From Opisthocomus hoazin (lineage: Eukaryota > Chordata > Aves > Opisthocomiformes > Opisthocomidae): DNA of 64,000 nt. Position numbers and translations under genes: made by a program. The notes below the pieces were generated by a model. That model was not told the DNA's origin and did not search any database. It saw only the letters and a program-made list of their open reading frames with translations. Shown piece by piece: positions 11,201 through 23,500 of the stretch (position 1 is the stretch's first letter; each line of letters opens with the position of its first letter). Where the stretch lies: positions 1,426,001 to 1,490,000 of the forward strand of contig NC_134443.1 of NCBI RefSeq assembly GCF_030867145.1. The letters are read 5' to 3'.

Positions 11201-13938
11201 AAAACTCGCTGGTGTCGGATGGGCAGAGGAGAGGACAAGAGGTGGGCTCCGTCTGGGGAGAGGAGATGGGGTGGGGAGGAGGTGGGGGATCTCACAGGGG
11301 TTTCAGTGCCATTTCCTGATCCTTTTGTTCCATGAGCTCGGAGTCGGACACCTGAATCCTTGGGAAACCAGGGCAATGCGCTCGCCTTAGTCTGTCTGCG
11401 CTGGACGAAATGCGGTGCCCTGGAGAATCACATTTTTTAGTGCTTGGAGACCCGAGCTTAGAGCAAACCTCCCCGCAGTTCTGTGCGGCGACTTTTGGTG
11501 CCAGGCTTTGAAAATGCCTTCAGGCTCCGAGTAAGGCTTCTGGAGAGAGCGGTCAGAGGGACAGCAGCAGGGAGGGTTTCCAGAAGTGGTTTAGAAAACT
11601 TTGCCACAGTCTGTAAAAATATTTAGTTGCTTGATGGCATCCTAGCATCATCTAGGAACCTGGAGTCACACAGCTGGCTCTAAATCCCTCCAAAAACCAA
11701 TTTGGAAGCCGAAACACGCTGAAAAGTCTCTTGCCTTTTTTGGAAAAGCAGAAAGAAGTTTTCCGAGCTGTAAGGAGCAGGGGGGAACAGGCTTGGTGGG
11801 CTCCAGGGAGGTGGGTACGGGGCAAGACGCAGCCCTTGGCTGGATGGGCTCCTCCCGGGCAGCCACCACCAGGCCCTCGCTGCGGCTCCTGGTGGGTGCC
11901 GGGAGCCGGACTGGGAGGGCAGCCCTGCCCCATTTCTTGCTGGTTGGATCCCAAAGCAAATACTGGCACCATGCTTACCCGCCATGTCTTCTGGCGGTGC
12001 CGACGTTCGGGGTCCTGCCATGTCTGAGGTGAGGAGCCCAAACTGCTGCATCTCTGTTCCCCCCCCACCCCCGACTTGGCCTCCCAAAAGTGACCTGAGT
12101 CAGACGAGATTCACCCCAAAAGCTCCACACGAGGGAAGAAGTCCCCGTGGAGGGCTCTGCTCTCTTCAGTTATGGCGGACGTCTCTCCCGTCGTGCTCCC
12201 CGTGAGTGGGCGCAGGGTGGGGAAGGGGCTCCACGTTGGCCACGCCTGGCCATGGACTCAGCATCCCCCTGCTTTCTGCTGTCGTCTCCAGCCTCTCACA
12301 GCCCCATGTGTCAGCCGAATCCTTCCCGTCCCGAAAGCCACTCTGAGGAGGGGGGAGCGAGGGCGGCCATCTTCTCTGAGGGCAGCATGGCGGGGCCTGG
12401 GCCTCAGCGGGGATGGGCTTCCTCGCAGGGACCCCTGCCCGTGGGGAGGGCTTGGATCCCCCCTCCCCCGGCTCCCTGGTGCTCGGGGGTGTGTGAAAAG
12501 GAGATCTCTGAGGGGGCGATTTCTGAGGGGGATTGTGTGGTGGGGGGCAGCACACAAAATGGCGGCGCCCGCCTGAGGATGAGGGAGCGGGGAGCTCCTG
12601 AGGGAGGAACCCTCCCGGGATGGTGAAGGGGAAGCCTTCCTCTGGGATTTCTCCTGCCAGGGTTAGGGGGGAAAGGGCCTTTCCCTCATTTTAGGTCCCC
12701 GGGCAGTGGCTGCTCCATGGTGCGGGGCCTGCTGAAAACATGGCGGCTCAGCCTGGTTCCCTGAGGAGAAGGGAGGGCGGCGAGACAGCCTCTCTAACCT
12801 CCCTGCCTTGTTTTCTCTCTCTCTTCCCCAAGGCTGCAAGATCAAAGCCCTGCGGGCAAAGACCAACACCTACATCAAGACTCCGGTGCGGGGTGAGGAG
12901 CCGGTCTTCATGGTGACGGGACGGCGGGAGGACGTGGCCATGGCCCGGCGGGAGATCATCTCCGCTGCCGAGCACTTCTCCATGATCAGGGCCTCCCGCA
13001 ACAAGGCTGGCACCACTTTTGGCAGCGCTCCCACCTTGCCGGGGCAAGTCACCATCCGGGTGCGTGTGCCCTACCGCGTGGTGGGCTTGGTGGTGGGCCC
13101 CAAAGGAGCCACCATCAAACGGATCCAGCAGCAGACCAACACCTACATCATCACGCCCAGCCGGGACCGGGACCCCGTCTTCGAAATCACCGGCGCGCCG
13201 GGCAATGTCGAGCGAGCCCGGGAGGAGATCGAGACCCACATCGCGGTGAGGACGGGCAAGATCCTGGAGTACAACAACGAGAACGACTTCCTCTCCAGCA
13301 GCCCCGACTCCGGCATGGAGAACCGCTACTCGGAGGCCTGGCGGGTCCATACGCCGGCGCCGGGCTGCAAGCCGCTCTCCACCTTCCGCCAGAACAGCCT
13401 GGGGTGCATCGGCGACTGCTCCGTCGACCCCGTCTACGAGACCCCCCGGCTGAACGACCAAAACGACTTCAATTACGGTTACCTCTTCCCCAACTACGGC
13501 GTGAACAAGCAAGATCTGTATTACGGGGTGCCGGAGTCGGGTGCCCCGATGTGGGCTGGGCAGGAGAACACCAACCCCGTCTCGGTGCTCTTCTCGAAGC
13601 AGCAGCGGTCCAGCAGCACCGGCGCCATCCACCCGAATTCGCATCGCTCCCCGTCTTCTTCCATCCAAGAGCCCAATCTCTCCGGTCTCCCGAGGCGGTC
13701 GCAGGGGGAACCGCTCCAAGGGTTTTCCAAGCTGGGGACGACCGCCGCTGCCCGGACGTCTGTCTCCAGCAGCCGCGAGTGCATGGTGTGTTTCGAAAGC
13801 GAAGTAACGGCAGCTCTGGTGCCGTGCGGCCACAACCTCTTCTGCATGGAGTGTGCCGTGAGGATCTGTGAGAGGACTGATCCGGAGTGCCCGGTTTGCC
13901 ACGCTGCAGCCACTCAGGCCATTAGAATATTTTCCTAA
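623..13938 (+). CDS. MEX3A: MEX3A, RNA-binding KH/RING E3 ligase family protein (2 exons, 523 aa)
   Basis: Coding exons are 623-1088 and 12833-13938. The intron has a GTGAGA donor and an AAG acceptor, and splits a glycine codon. The protein starts [17 protein letters not shown], which matches the MEX3A N terminus. Homopolymer runs of Ser, Asn, Pro and Gln fill about residues 53-110. KH1 covers about residues 146-205, and its GRQG loop is cut by the intron. KH2 covers about 225-290 with the loop GPKG near 242. A C-terminal C3HC4 RING starts at CMVCFESE near residue 472 and the protein ends in IRIFS. MEX3 proteins bind mRNA through the KH pair and act in post-transcriptional control; the RING can ubiquitinate partners. 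The length is close to human MEX3A (about 520 aa). The N-terminal low-complexity stretch tells it from MEX3B, C and D, and the neighbour RAB25 supports MEX3A. The frame is open in both exons, with no breaks. Confidence 0.96.
2110..2418. repeat. (CTTT)n pyrimidine microsatellite, about 300 bases
   Basis: The plus strand is almost entirely C and T, with a core of CTTT units from about 2230 to 2300. The flanks are variants of CTTT, CTTTTT and TTCC. The opposite strand is all purine, so the tract could form triplex DNA. The long Lys/Glu/Arg-rich and Phe/Leu/Ser-rich frames across it are composition artefacts. Confidence 0.95.
10853..11148 (-). mobile_element. CR1 LINE, 5'-truncated 3' tail (copy A)
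   Basis: The left end carries repeated ATCACAGA units followed by the typical CR1 3' end, reverse-complemented. The remainder is the last part of ORF2, readable on the minus strand as [18 protein letters not shown]. The copy stops abruptly near 11148, as expected for 5' truncation. It lies in the MEX3A intron, antisense to the gene. Confidence 0.93.
12172..12746. promoter_or_regulatory. Cluster of YY1-like ATGGCGG motifs before MEX3A exon 2
   Basis: ATGGCGG occurs at 12172-12178, 12387-12393, 12559-12565 and 12740-12746, and an inverted GGCCATCTT core lies at 12365-12373. YY1 binds AAGATGGCGGC-type sites and often sits just downstream of start sites. The cluster may mark an alternative promoter, or it may be GC-rich chance. 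Confidence 0.35.
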
Positions 13939-14009
13939 AGAGACAGAGCAGGGCATTGGGGTGGGGGGGTGGGGGTAGGAAGGGAGCGTGGGGGGGTCCA
14001 GGAAAGAAA

Positions 14010-14065
14010 AATGATGATGATGATGATAATAATAATAATGATAATAATAATAATAATAATAATGA
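14010..14065. repeat. GAT/AAT trinucleotide microsatellite
   Basis: About 55 bases of ATG/ATA/AAT triplets lie shortly after the MEX3A stop codon, then an AAG run at about 14110-14126. On the minus strand this gives an artefactual His/Tyr run. Confidence 0.9.
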
Positions 14066-15650
14066 CATCTGAAGAACAAACAAATGAATGAAAGAATAAA
14101 TTAATTTAAAGAAGAAGAAGAAGAAAAAAAAAGAAATTATTTTACAAGCAATGTATGTTATTTTTTAAAAAAAGAAGTGAATAATAAAATTAAAATGAAT
14201 AGCAAAGCCAGAAATTTTGAAGGGCGAACGATGCTCCAGCCTGCAATGTCTTTTCTAAAAACAAGTACTCTGAACGCACACTCGGATCTCGCAAGCAAAG
14301 CGGTTTAGTTCAGTTTTTTTTGGTGGTGAGATTGGGACTTCTCTGCGTTGACCAAGCCAGGCCATCTCGATCGGACGGGGAAGGGAGCAGGGATGCGGGG
14401 AGGGCCCTGCCAGCCTTTCTTCTCCAGCCACGTTCAATCTGCATCTTGGTCTGAAGCCCCTACTCTCCTCCCCCCCAGGGATGTCAGCCCAACTGGGAGC
14501 TCGGAAAGAAATAAATAGAAAGAAAGGAAAACGGATGACGGGGATTTAGAAAAGCAAGAAAGAAACCATCAACCTCTGGGAACCTGTTAGAACGAGGGCA
14601 CAACTGTATTACCTCAAAGATTTAAACAAAAAAAAAACCACAGCAGCTAAAGAACTTTTATTGTTTTCCTTTTTTTCTAAAAAAAACCAAACAAAAAACC
14701 ACAAAAAAAAGAAAAGAAAATCGCAAAAAGAAGGTGAAGAAATAAAAATGGCGCCGGTGAAACTGAAGAAGGTTTGGAAGAACCTATTGGAATCACACTG
14801 GGCGATTCGCGTTTTATTTTATTATTCTGAGCCACCGTGGAGTCTGGAACTTTGTTCTTTTTTCCTTATCCGAGCAGGGATTTGTTCATCAGACGAATCA
14901 GGAGTCACTAACAGGGTATTTCAAAAGCCGTCCTGAGTTCCCATCCGTGGGGGGAGTGTCTCGACTTCCGCCTTTCCGTAGGTCGCTCTTCATCCTTTTT
15001 TCCAAGTGATGCCAGCTGCAGCTACACACCACACGCATGCACCTAACGCTGTATGTGTTTTTCTTTTCGTAAAAAAAATATATCTATCGCACCAAAACCT
15101 AAGAAAGACGATCTTGCAATACAGGCAATGAGCCCACACGAAACCAACATGCATCCCAACAGAAAGCAAAAAAAAAAAAAACCCCGAGTTTATATATATA
15201 ATTTTGTTGTCGTCGTTTTTAAACTGGACCAAAACTTTTGTTACCCAAAACCGAGTGGGGGGAAAAAAAAAAAGAAGAAAAAGTATTTCTTTACGGACCA
15301 AAACCTCTTCAGCTGTCCTTTACCTGGATCTTCCTGAGGTTGGCCACTTTTATATATTCTATTTTTTTCAGAACGAAACAAAACAAAAAAAAAGATTGCC
15401 TTGTCGAACATCCTTTAATCATTTCAAGACTCCTGGTTTTGTTAAATCAGATACTTTTTAAACCATTGGGAAGTGGGAGAGGATGGGCTTCGAATCTGGC
15501 TTCTGTGCCAATGCACACGAGATGCAAGCCAGCGTCTTGACACCGTCAGGTTTGTTCAGCCGGTCTCTGGATGCCAAAATGCTGTGATGGTAAAGATGTG
15601 TGTTGGATTAACCTAGCACGTACCAGTACACCTAGCTAGAAAGATATGTG

Positions 15651-15727
15651 TATATATATATAGGCACTGAACTCATCAAGCACCTATATATATATATGTG
15701 TATGTAAAATTATATATATATAATTTT
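15651..15727 (+). repeat. AT-rich hairpin plus 22-base perfect palindrome
   Basis: The left arm at 15651-15664 is complementary to the right arm at 15683-15696 (a TA run closed by GG/CC), with an 18-base loop. Directly after it, 15706-15727 is a perfect palindrome, AAAATTATATA on one half and its complement on the other. Both lie in the putative MEX3A 3' UTR and would form stable RNA stems if transcribed. Confidence 0.7.
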
Positions 15728-17487
15728 TTTCCCACCACCACCGCTTCCCCGTTTCCTACCCCTCGACTTCTGCTCACAGATCCTGGACCTTGATTTAGAA
15801 CTGAACCCAACAAGTGTCACAACTTGGCAGAGACAGTTCTACAGCAAAACAAACCAACAAAAACCCAAAATAAAAAATCGCCTGAGATTTCTGTTTTTCC
15901 CTTCAGTTACAGGAGACTTTATTTTCATCGTAATAATGTTCCTGGGAACATCCCCTCTTCTGCTCAGTTTGCTGCCGCTTGCTCCCGGTTGCCGCCGCCG
16001 CCCCGGGATGGTCCGCTCGAGCCGTCCTCGCTCACCAGAGCTGAGGCTGAGCTTGCCGCTCTCGGGGCAGGCTGCTCCGGCGCTCTGCGGCGATAAAAGA
16101 TCCGCTTTCGATCTTCAGCTCTCGGGTGGAGGGGCGTGAGATGCTGTGCCTCCACCGCTCCGCATCGCCGGTAAAATAGTACGTAGGGGCAAGAGGTAGA
16201 TGGAGGGGTGGACGACGTTCCTAGGCTCTAGTGGATGCTGACGTTTTGGAAAAAGTTTTAAAAAAAAGAAGAAAAATGCTGTGCTAAAGGGACACTGTCG
16301 GTTCGAATCTGTACTCGCCTCCTCCCCAAAGCTTTAAGAAATCTCCGCTTGGTTCTGCCGGGACCGGGTCGGGATGTGAGCGCTTCCCGGGGGAAGGCGC
16401 CGCGGTTTGGACCCGCCGGTGTGGGAGCGGCGGCGGGGCTGAGGGTGCTGGTGGGCCCTGCTCCGGCCGAGCTCCCGGAGCCCCCGGTGCCGTTGCGGGG
16501 TGCAGATGTGAAAGCCATCCTCCTGTGGAAGCGTGGCCTTGGCGAAGGCTTCGGAGCCCCGGCCGGCGCTGGCCACGTCCTTTCTGAAACTGGCCCAGTT
16601 CTCGTTCAAAATCTGGCTTCGGTTTGGTCCCAGTAACGGAACGGGAAGGGAGAGGGGGAACAGTTCTGTTCCCCGGGCGGTGACCTCTCTCGTCCCCTCG
16701 CCCACCACCTCCTCCATCATGTCCCATCCCCCCAGGGTTGTATTTTAACCATTCATGGTGCAAAATTCTCCCGCTGATGTCGAGAGAGGGGTTGGGACAA
16801 GAGCTGGGCGGGGGGGACGGGTGGGGGGGGTGCAGCCACCCTTCGAAGGGGCGTTGGGAAATGTTCGCGTTGGTGATGGAGGGGATTTAGCTGGAGACTG
16901 CGACGGCAAACGCTTCCCTGGCCGAGTCCCCGGGGCCGATGATATGTTAGTTGAGTGACTAGTCGTTCTTGGCTGAGTGGAGTCTGTTGTGGTAATGTGA
17001 GCAAGTTTTTGATCAATGTCTTTATTTGATGCCAGGTTGTGAAGAGGTGGGTGGGAGCGGGGAGGGGGGAAGGCGACACCCGTGTCGGGGACCTGGGGTG
17101 GGGGGGGACCTGTTCTAGCACTGACCCGAGGGCGTGGGGAGGGGGGAAGGTAAGGGGGGCTCTCGTCCGCTCCTTTTATCTCCTCCCTTCCCTCAACAAG
17201 CGAAAACGATGTAAAAGCCTCCTGCATGCTGAAAAATGTTAGAGAAAAAAAAAAAAACCCTACAAAAAACTTTCTTTTAAGAAAAAAAAAAGGGAAAAAA
17301 AAAAAAGAAAAATTAAAAAAAAATAAAAAGAACTCATGACCCAAACAAACGTCCATGCTTGCTGATCGGAACCGGAGAGGGGCTGTCCGTCTGTCCAGGC
17401 AGTGGCACCTCCGCCTCTCTCCGCAGACGAGGTTCCTGCTCAAGTCTCCAAGTTGGCCTTTAATAAAACCTTCAGTTCCAATAACCT

Positions 17488-17530
17488 TTATATATATATA
17501 TACATATATATATACATATACATATATATT
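17488..17530. repeat. TA/TATACA microsatellite
   Basis: This is about 40 bases of TATATATACA-like units in the MEX3A 3' region. It is simple sequence with nothing further to read. Confidence 0.85.
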
Positions 17531-20500
17531 AAAAGAAAGCTTGATGTAGCAGTTCTAGTTTAAAATGAATAGAAGTATTTCGGCCCCTGTTTTATTTTGA
17601 TTTCTCCTTTTCCCCTGCTTTCCCCCATACCCCCACCAACTCCAGATTTTGATGTAGCAACTTTGGAAGAAAGCAAAACAGGCGCTGTAAACGCACCGAG
17701 AGCTACCTCTGGCCCGAGAAGGGGCCGCGCGGGGGGCTCGGGCAGCGCGGGATTGCTGTGGCCCTGGCTGCTCCCCGTCCCGGCGGGGGCACCCGGAGAC
17801 GAGCGGTCCCATCCTAGGGGAGCCCGGTTGCGGGGCTTAAAACAACAAATTTGCGTAACTTTTCTTCTTTTTTTTTTTTTTTTTTCCCCTCTCTTTTTAA
17901 ATATATGTATATATATAAAAATCTTAAAAAAAAAAAATTAAATAAAAACAAAAAACAAGAAAAATGCCCATGACCTTAACTATTTGCTCTGACTTGTATC
18001 TTCCTTGATAGGTGACTAAAAATGGCTTGTTGGTCTAATTCACCAGCAATAACGTTAACTAAAGACAGACCCCTCCTCCCTGCACCCTGCCCTTCTCCGC
18101 CACGAGCTCCGAGCGGGGTTCCCTGCGCCCGGGTCCGCTGCCCTCCCCGCGGCGATGCCTTCCTGACCCACCCTGCACTGGGAGCAGCGGTGTAAACCAG
18201 TTAGGCTTAACCTGGCTAGAACTGGTTTAAAGCCCCCTCCCCGGACGCTGGGATAACCCGTTTAGGGTGCCAGATCGATACAGGGCACCCTGCTCGCGCC
18301 GGCGGGAGCCACACGACGCCGGGTCTCGCCGAGCCGCCCGGCTCGCCCTCCGTCGCGGGGAGCCCGGTCCTCGAGACCTGCGGATCACCCCGCGGCTGAA
18401 CTTTACGGCTCGCGAGCGGCTCGGCGGAATCGGGTAGAGCAAAGCGCTGCGCGTCCGCGCGTGCGGGACGGGAGCTCGCCGCGGGCCCGGCGCGAAGGGC
18501 CGCTGGCCGGGCAGGGGAGCGCGTCGCTGCCGCGTGTGTCCGTCTGCCGGTGGGGATGGTGGAGCCGTGCTGGGGACCCGGCGAGGACCCGACCGTGACT
18601 TGCCATGCCCGGGTGAACGCTGGCGGCAGCGGCCCCTGGGCACTCATCCTGCCAAGGGCTGAGCTGCGTCGGGGTGCTTTCGAGGGGACGAGCGGTGGGA
18701 CGGAGGGCAGGTCCCCAAAAACCCGGGGGGCTCGGAGCGTAGCTGCGTTGGGAGGTGCTGAGCTGGTAGCAGGAGGCTTCCAGGTGAGGCAGGATCAGAC
18801 CCGGGCGGGATGGGGTGGCCGTAGCGATGGGACTGACTTGGTGCCGGCCGCCCTGCTTCGGTGCGGCGTTGGGGTTTACTGTGCGCTTTGCCAAACCGCA
18901 GCCGGCTTCGGCGCTCGCTGACGCCAAGGAGCGAGGGCTCCGGCGCTTTGCTGAACTCGGGGCTCATCCTGCAACCTTTCCTCGGGGACGTGACCTTGAG
19001 CCAAGACGGCGTCGGGGCCGTGGGAGCGAGGGCTCCCCGGTCCTGGCACAGCGGGGAGATGCGACCCGGGGGGTGGACGAGGGCAGTGGGGTGCTCGGCA
19101 GCGGGGTTCGGGGTGCTGCCCGCGCTGCTCTGCCGTGTCCCCCAAAACCTGCCGTGTCTGTGGCCGGGGTTCGCGAGCTGCCGCGGCGGGGACGGGGACT
19201 CCTGGAGAAGGGACGATGCGGGGGAGAGGGTGACAAAACGTAACAAAGGGAAACGAGGGATAAAGTAATATCACGCTGTGATGTCATCCTCATCGACAGA
19301 AATTATATAGAGAATAGTATGTATTATAATACATAACAAAAGAAAAAAAAAAGAACCAAAATTGGATTTATATTTAATGAGGAGATACTATAAAAATATC
19401 TTGTCCTAGCTCCCATTTGCAAAAGTATTTTTCAGCTGGAGGGATATCTATAATTTTTTTCTCTTTTCTTTCTTTCTTAAAAAAAAAAAATAATCTCCAT
19501 ACATACAAAGGCTCAGACTGTTAATATTGTGAACCTCTGAAGTCAAAACGCTCCAACCTGTTTATTTGCTGTTTGAAGGGTTTATTTTGATGCATTTACT
19601 GGTGTTTTTTAAAGAGAGAGAGAGGAGGGAAAAAAAGACTTAAGATTTTAAAATTAGAACATTTCTTTATAATTTAATATTCTATTTTAATAAATGCATT
19701 TATTACATGTAAATGTAGCAAGGAACTGGGCTAATAAAAATACTTTTTATTAGGTAATTTATTATAAGAAAAAAGGATATTTTATTTTATGATAAAGTGA
19801 TCCTTAAAAGTTTAGAAGGTTTAGAATATATGTAGGTTAAAAAATACATTTGTATCCAGAGTATTGCTTAAAAAGTGTTTTTAATATATGTTTCCTTTTT
19901 TGTGTGTGCGTGTGTGTATGTAAAAGGTGATAGTTATGGTGCAGATAGCCCTTTCCAGAAATAAGAAATTAACACAGTCGGATGTATTTAAAAAAAAAAA
20001 AAAAGAGAAAAAAGGTAATTAAAAACCAGAGAAGTAGAAGTGAAAAACCACTATGAATCAAGGCCCGTGCGGTCGTCCCGAAGCCCCCGTCCTGTGGTTG
20101 CTCTGCCTGGCGAATCCCTTCGCAAGGGGTCGAGGTCTGAGCACGCCGAGACGTCTGTGCGGGATCCGGCCCCGGCCGCAGAACCCCTCCGGGCTGGGGC
20201 TCGGGGGTCTTCGGCAGCATCGCTCCCCGGGCTCCGCGGCCGCCCCGCCGCCCCGGGCAGGTGCTGGCTGATGGAGTTTGGCTCTCGCCGTGGTTTCTTC
20301 GGGCAGGGGCTGGATGCTCTCAGAAATCAAAGCGCTTCAGCTCTCCCCCTGCTCGTTTCCCTCCCAGCACTGCGACGAGCCCCGTGCCGTCCCGGGGAGC
20401 CGACGGCGAGTTCTGCCGTGGATTCGGCTTTCAGAGCACGCTGTATAACACTGCTTCTTGTCGGAGGCGAGAGGATTTATGGTCCTTCCCGCAGCCTTGA

Positions 20501-23500
20501 CGGGAGGGACCGACAGCCAGTGCCAGCGTGGACCTCCCCGGGACGGGAGCGCGCTCGCAGGGCTGCTCTGCGGCCAAGCCCGGTGGTTGCCGTCCCGTCG
20601 CCTCCCTTTAGGCTTTGGCTCCGTTTCTTCCTGCAGCTGAGCACGCTGCAAGGCCGGGAGCGTTTTGTCCCAGCGTTCTGATCTTGGAAACCTTCACCGT
20701 CGTCCTTTTGGACCTAAGGGCTGGTGCAGGACCGGTGCCCTGCCGCAGCTGCTCTGGGCTTGGAGCAGCCGAGGGCTGAGACAGCTCGTGGAGAACCCTT
20801 GGCCAGCTCCGACCCATCCTAGAAAAGAAAACGTTACCCTTGCTGCTCCCCGCGAGCCGGCACGGGCACGGCTCCGGCAAAACAACTGGTGTCGGGACAG
20901 CCCGGAGCGAGCGGAGTGCCCGCTCGGCAGCCGCTGAGGCTCGGTGAGGCTCGGAGCCTGCGAAGCACGTGCTTTAATCCAGGAAAGCACTGGGGCGAGC
21001 GCTGAGCTTCACGTCCCGGAGGGTTTTGCAGGATCTTGGCCCGAGGAGCTGCTCTGCGGAGGGGCTGAGCGACCTTGACCTCCCGGTGGGCTGGGAGCGT
21101 GGGGGGGTCCCGCGCCCCTGGCCCTCGGCCCGCTCCCCTTCCCAAAGCAGCGGGAGGAGGGGGGACGCTTCTGCTCCGTTGCCTTTCAAAGAAGCATTTT
21201 AAAAGAAGATTTGGGGGTTTTTTTATTTGTTTGTTTGTTTTTAACCAAAAAGGAGAAGGGAAAAAAAAAGAAAAGCTTAAGTTGATGGGTATTAAAAGAA
21301 AGTTAATAATAATAAACATTCAAATTTATTTCATATAATCCTAGAGTAAAGATTAAAATAAAATTAACTAGTTCAAATAGTAGATGCTATCCATATTGTT
21401 TAATCTATAGTTGATCCAAGTGATCCCAGACAGAGCAGAATGTAAAATAAACTTGTAAACAAGATCCGCTATCATTTTTAACTTCCCCAGAAATTCCATC
21501 TTTTTTTGGTACTATTTTTCTGAAGCAAACTAAAAAAAAAAAAACGAACGAAAGCCTAACAAAACAGCAGACCCCCGACCGGTACCTTCTGTCAAGCAAA
21601 GTCCTGAAGTTATTTTTATAGAGGGGGAGAAAAAAAAAAAGGGATCTAATAATATGTATTTTTTTAAAAAGATACGTTTGGGTTTTTATGTTGCTTTTTT
21701 ATTAAAAATATAAAGATTTGGCTAGTCACTGAACAAAAGCAGAAAGTTTTAGGCCATTATTTTTGCCTTATTCCGACCTCCAGCCGCGGGCTCGGAGCGT
21801 GAAATTTCAGCAAAAAAAAAGAAACGGTAAAAGTTGCGGTTACTTTTCGGGCGCTGTTCTTGCTTTCCGAACTCCTCCCAGCACCGCGGGTGGGGGGGGG
21901 GTCCCCGTGATGGGCGGGGGGCACCGTTCCTGGGCGGCGAGGCGAAGGCACGGACAGCTGGATGGAGCCCCCTCTGTGACGTGACGGACGGAGTTCGGCG
22001 GCAGCGCGGTGCCGGCGCGAAGGCGCGGGGCTCCTCCGGCTGCGAGTTAGGCTTTCTGCCCTCGGAGCCGGGCAGGAGACGTAGGACATTAGGGTTGGTT
22101 TGTTCCCTTTTTTTTTTATTATTTTTTCCCTTTTTTTCTTCTTTTTTTTTTCTTTTTCTGGTTATATCTCGACCCGGTGAGGAAGCATCGCACCGTGTGC
22201 GCCTTGGGTTTAGCAGTCGGCGTCTTTCAGGCTGCCGGGTTTGGCTTCTCGGGTGTTTCCGTGCCGGAAAGCCTCGCGTCGTCGCGTTCGCGCGCCGGAG
22301 ATGTTGGCGAAGGCGTCCCTGCGCCCGCAGCTTCGCTTCCCGACAGCCGTCCCCGCGCCGTCCCGCGCTCGGGTGGGTGACATCCGTAGCGAGCACCTGG
22401 TTTTTGGCTCCGGAGGCGAGGGAGGAGGCCGGACTCGGCCGGCGCCGCGCGTCGGGCTCTGCGGTGCCCGGGAGCCGGAGCTGGCGGAGCGGCGTTGCGG
22501 TGCCGGGGCTGGACGGCGGGTCCGTTCGCGCGGAGGGGAGCTTTCTGCCGACGGCAGATCCCCTGCGGGCAGTTCGGGGCCGGGGAGCGCAGCCCTGGCA
22601 CCCACGCTGCCGGTTGAACCCCAGTCCTCACGTTTCAGAGCCAGGCCAGCACTTCTCTCCGGAGTGTTGGCAACTGCTTTTTGCTGCACCAAAATCACCG
22701 TTTACACGATAGAACTCGAAAATAAATGACGTGACGTCGAGTCCGTTATTACGAGAGAAGCGGAGCGTTGCGAAGAAAACACTCTTGAAAGGTAGTTACC
22801 TCTGGGTTTAGCTTTTGCTCCCACCCTGTGTCTCGTGGCTCGGCCGCAGAGAACCCAGGGATGTCCTGCAGTTCAGGAGCATCCACGAGGATCCCAAAGC
22901 CTTGGAGAAACGCAGCGGCCGCCGCTCGCTCCCTTCGCCCGGGGACGGCGCGCGCCTGCTTCGGGGCTGGGACGAGGCAGCCGCTTACCAGCATTCGTTC
23001 AGCAAAGCCATGCAATAGGTTAGGACAGGAAGCGAAGACAGTTCTCAGTCGGTTTCTGCGCATAGCACTGTGAATCAGAGCTCACTCCGCGGGAACCTCC
23101 GCGCCGGGGAGGTTTCGGAAAGCGGGGCACGATGTCTCCCGCGCTTTCGGAGGGGTTCGTGCTCGGTGGAATCAAGCGCCTGGGCCTTCCCCGGCAGGGG
23201 CGGCGAGGCGGCCTGTTTGCTCTTTCATTTTTTGTTTTACCTCATTTTTTGGTTTTGATACTTGAAGAAGAGTCGGTGGTTGACATTGTACAGTGATGCC
23301 CTGGACTGGAGAGTGGATGCACTTTATCGTAACTTGTATACTGATAGTGGGGTCCCATCCTGCCTGCGCCAAGCCCGCGGCACAGATTCCCTGGTGTCAG
23401 CACCGGCGGGAGCAGAGCCAGGATGGGCTGGTTCTTCCAAAAAAAACCTTTCTAGCACGTTAGGGAGAAATCTCTGTATTTTATTGTGGCTTTTCACATA

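Larger units (their letters stand above)
1089..12832 (+). other. MEX3A intron 1 (11.7 kb), no internal gene seen
   Basis: This holds an AT dinucleotide run near 1890-1912, a long CTTT tract at about 2110-2418, one CR1 tail at about 10853-11148, and otherwise unique sequence of moderate GC. Degraded copies of an old amniote repeat carrying words such as GTAAATCAGC or GATCTGGCCC appear near 7080-7450 and 8735-8860. The last 660 bases contain several ATGGCGG motifs. No coding exon with splice sites and a recognisable product was found on either strand. Confidence 0.75.

Noticed and set aside
12748-14079. 443-codon open frame antisense to MEX3A exon 2
   Set aside because: It mirrors the GC-rich third positions of a conserved coding exon. 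Its N terminus is the His/Tyr translation of a trinucleotide microsatellite. No domain is recognisable.
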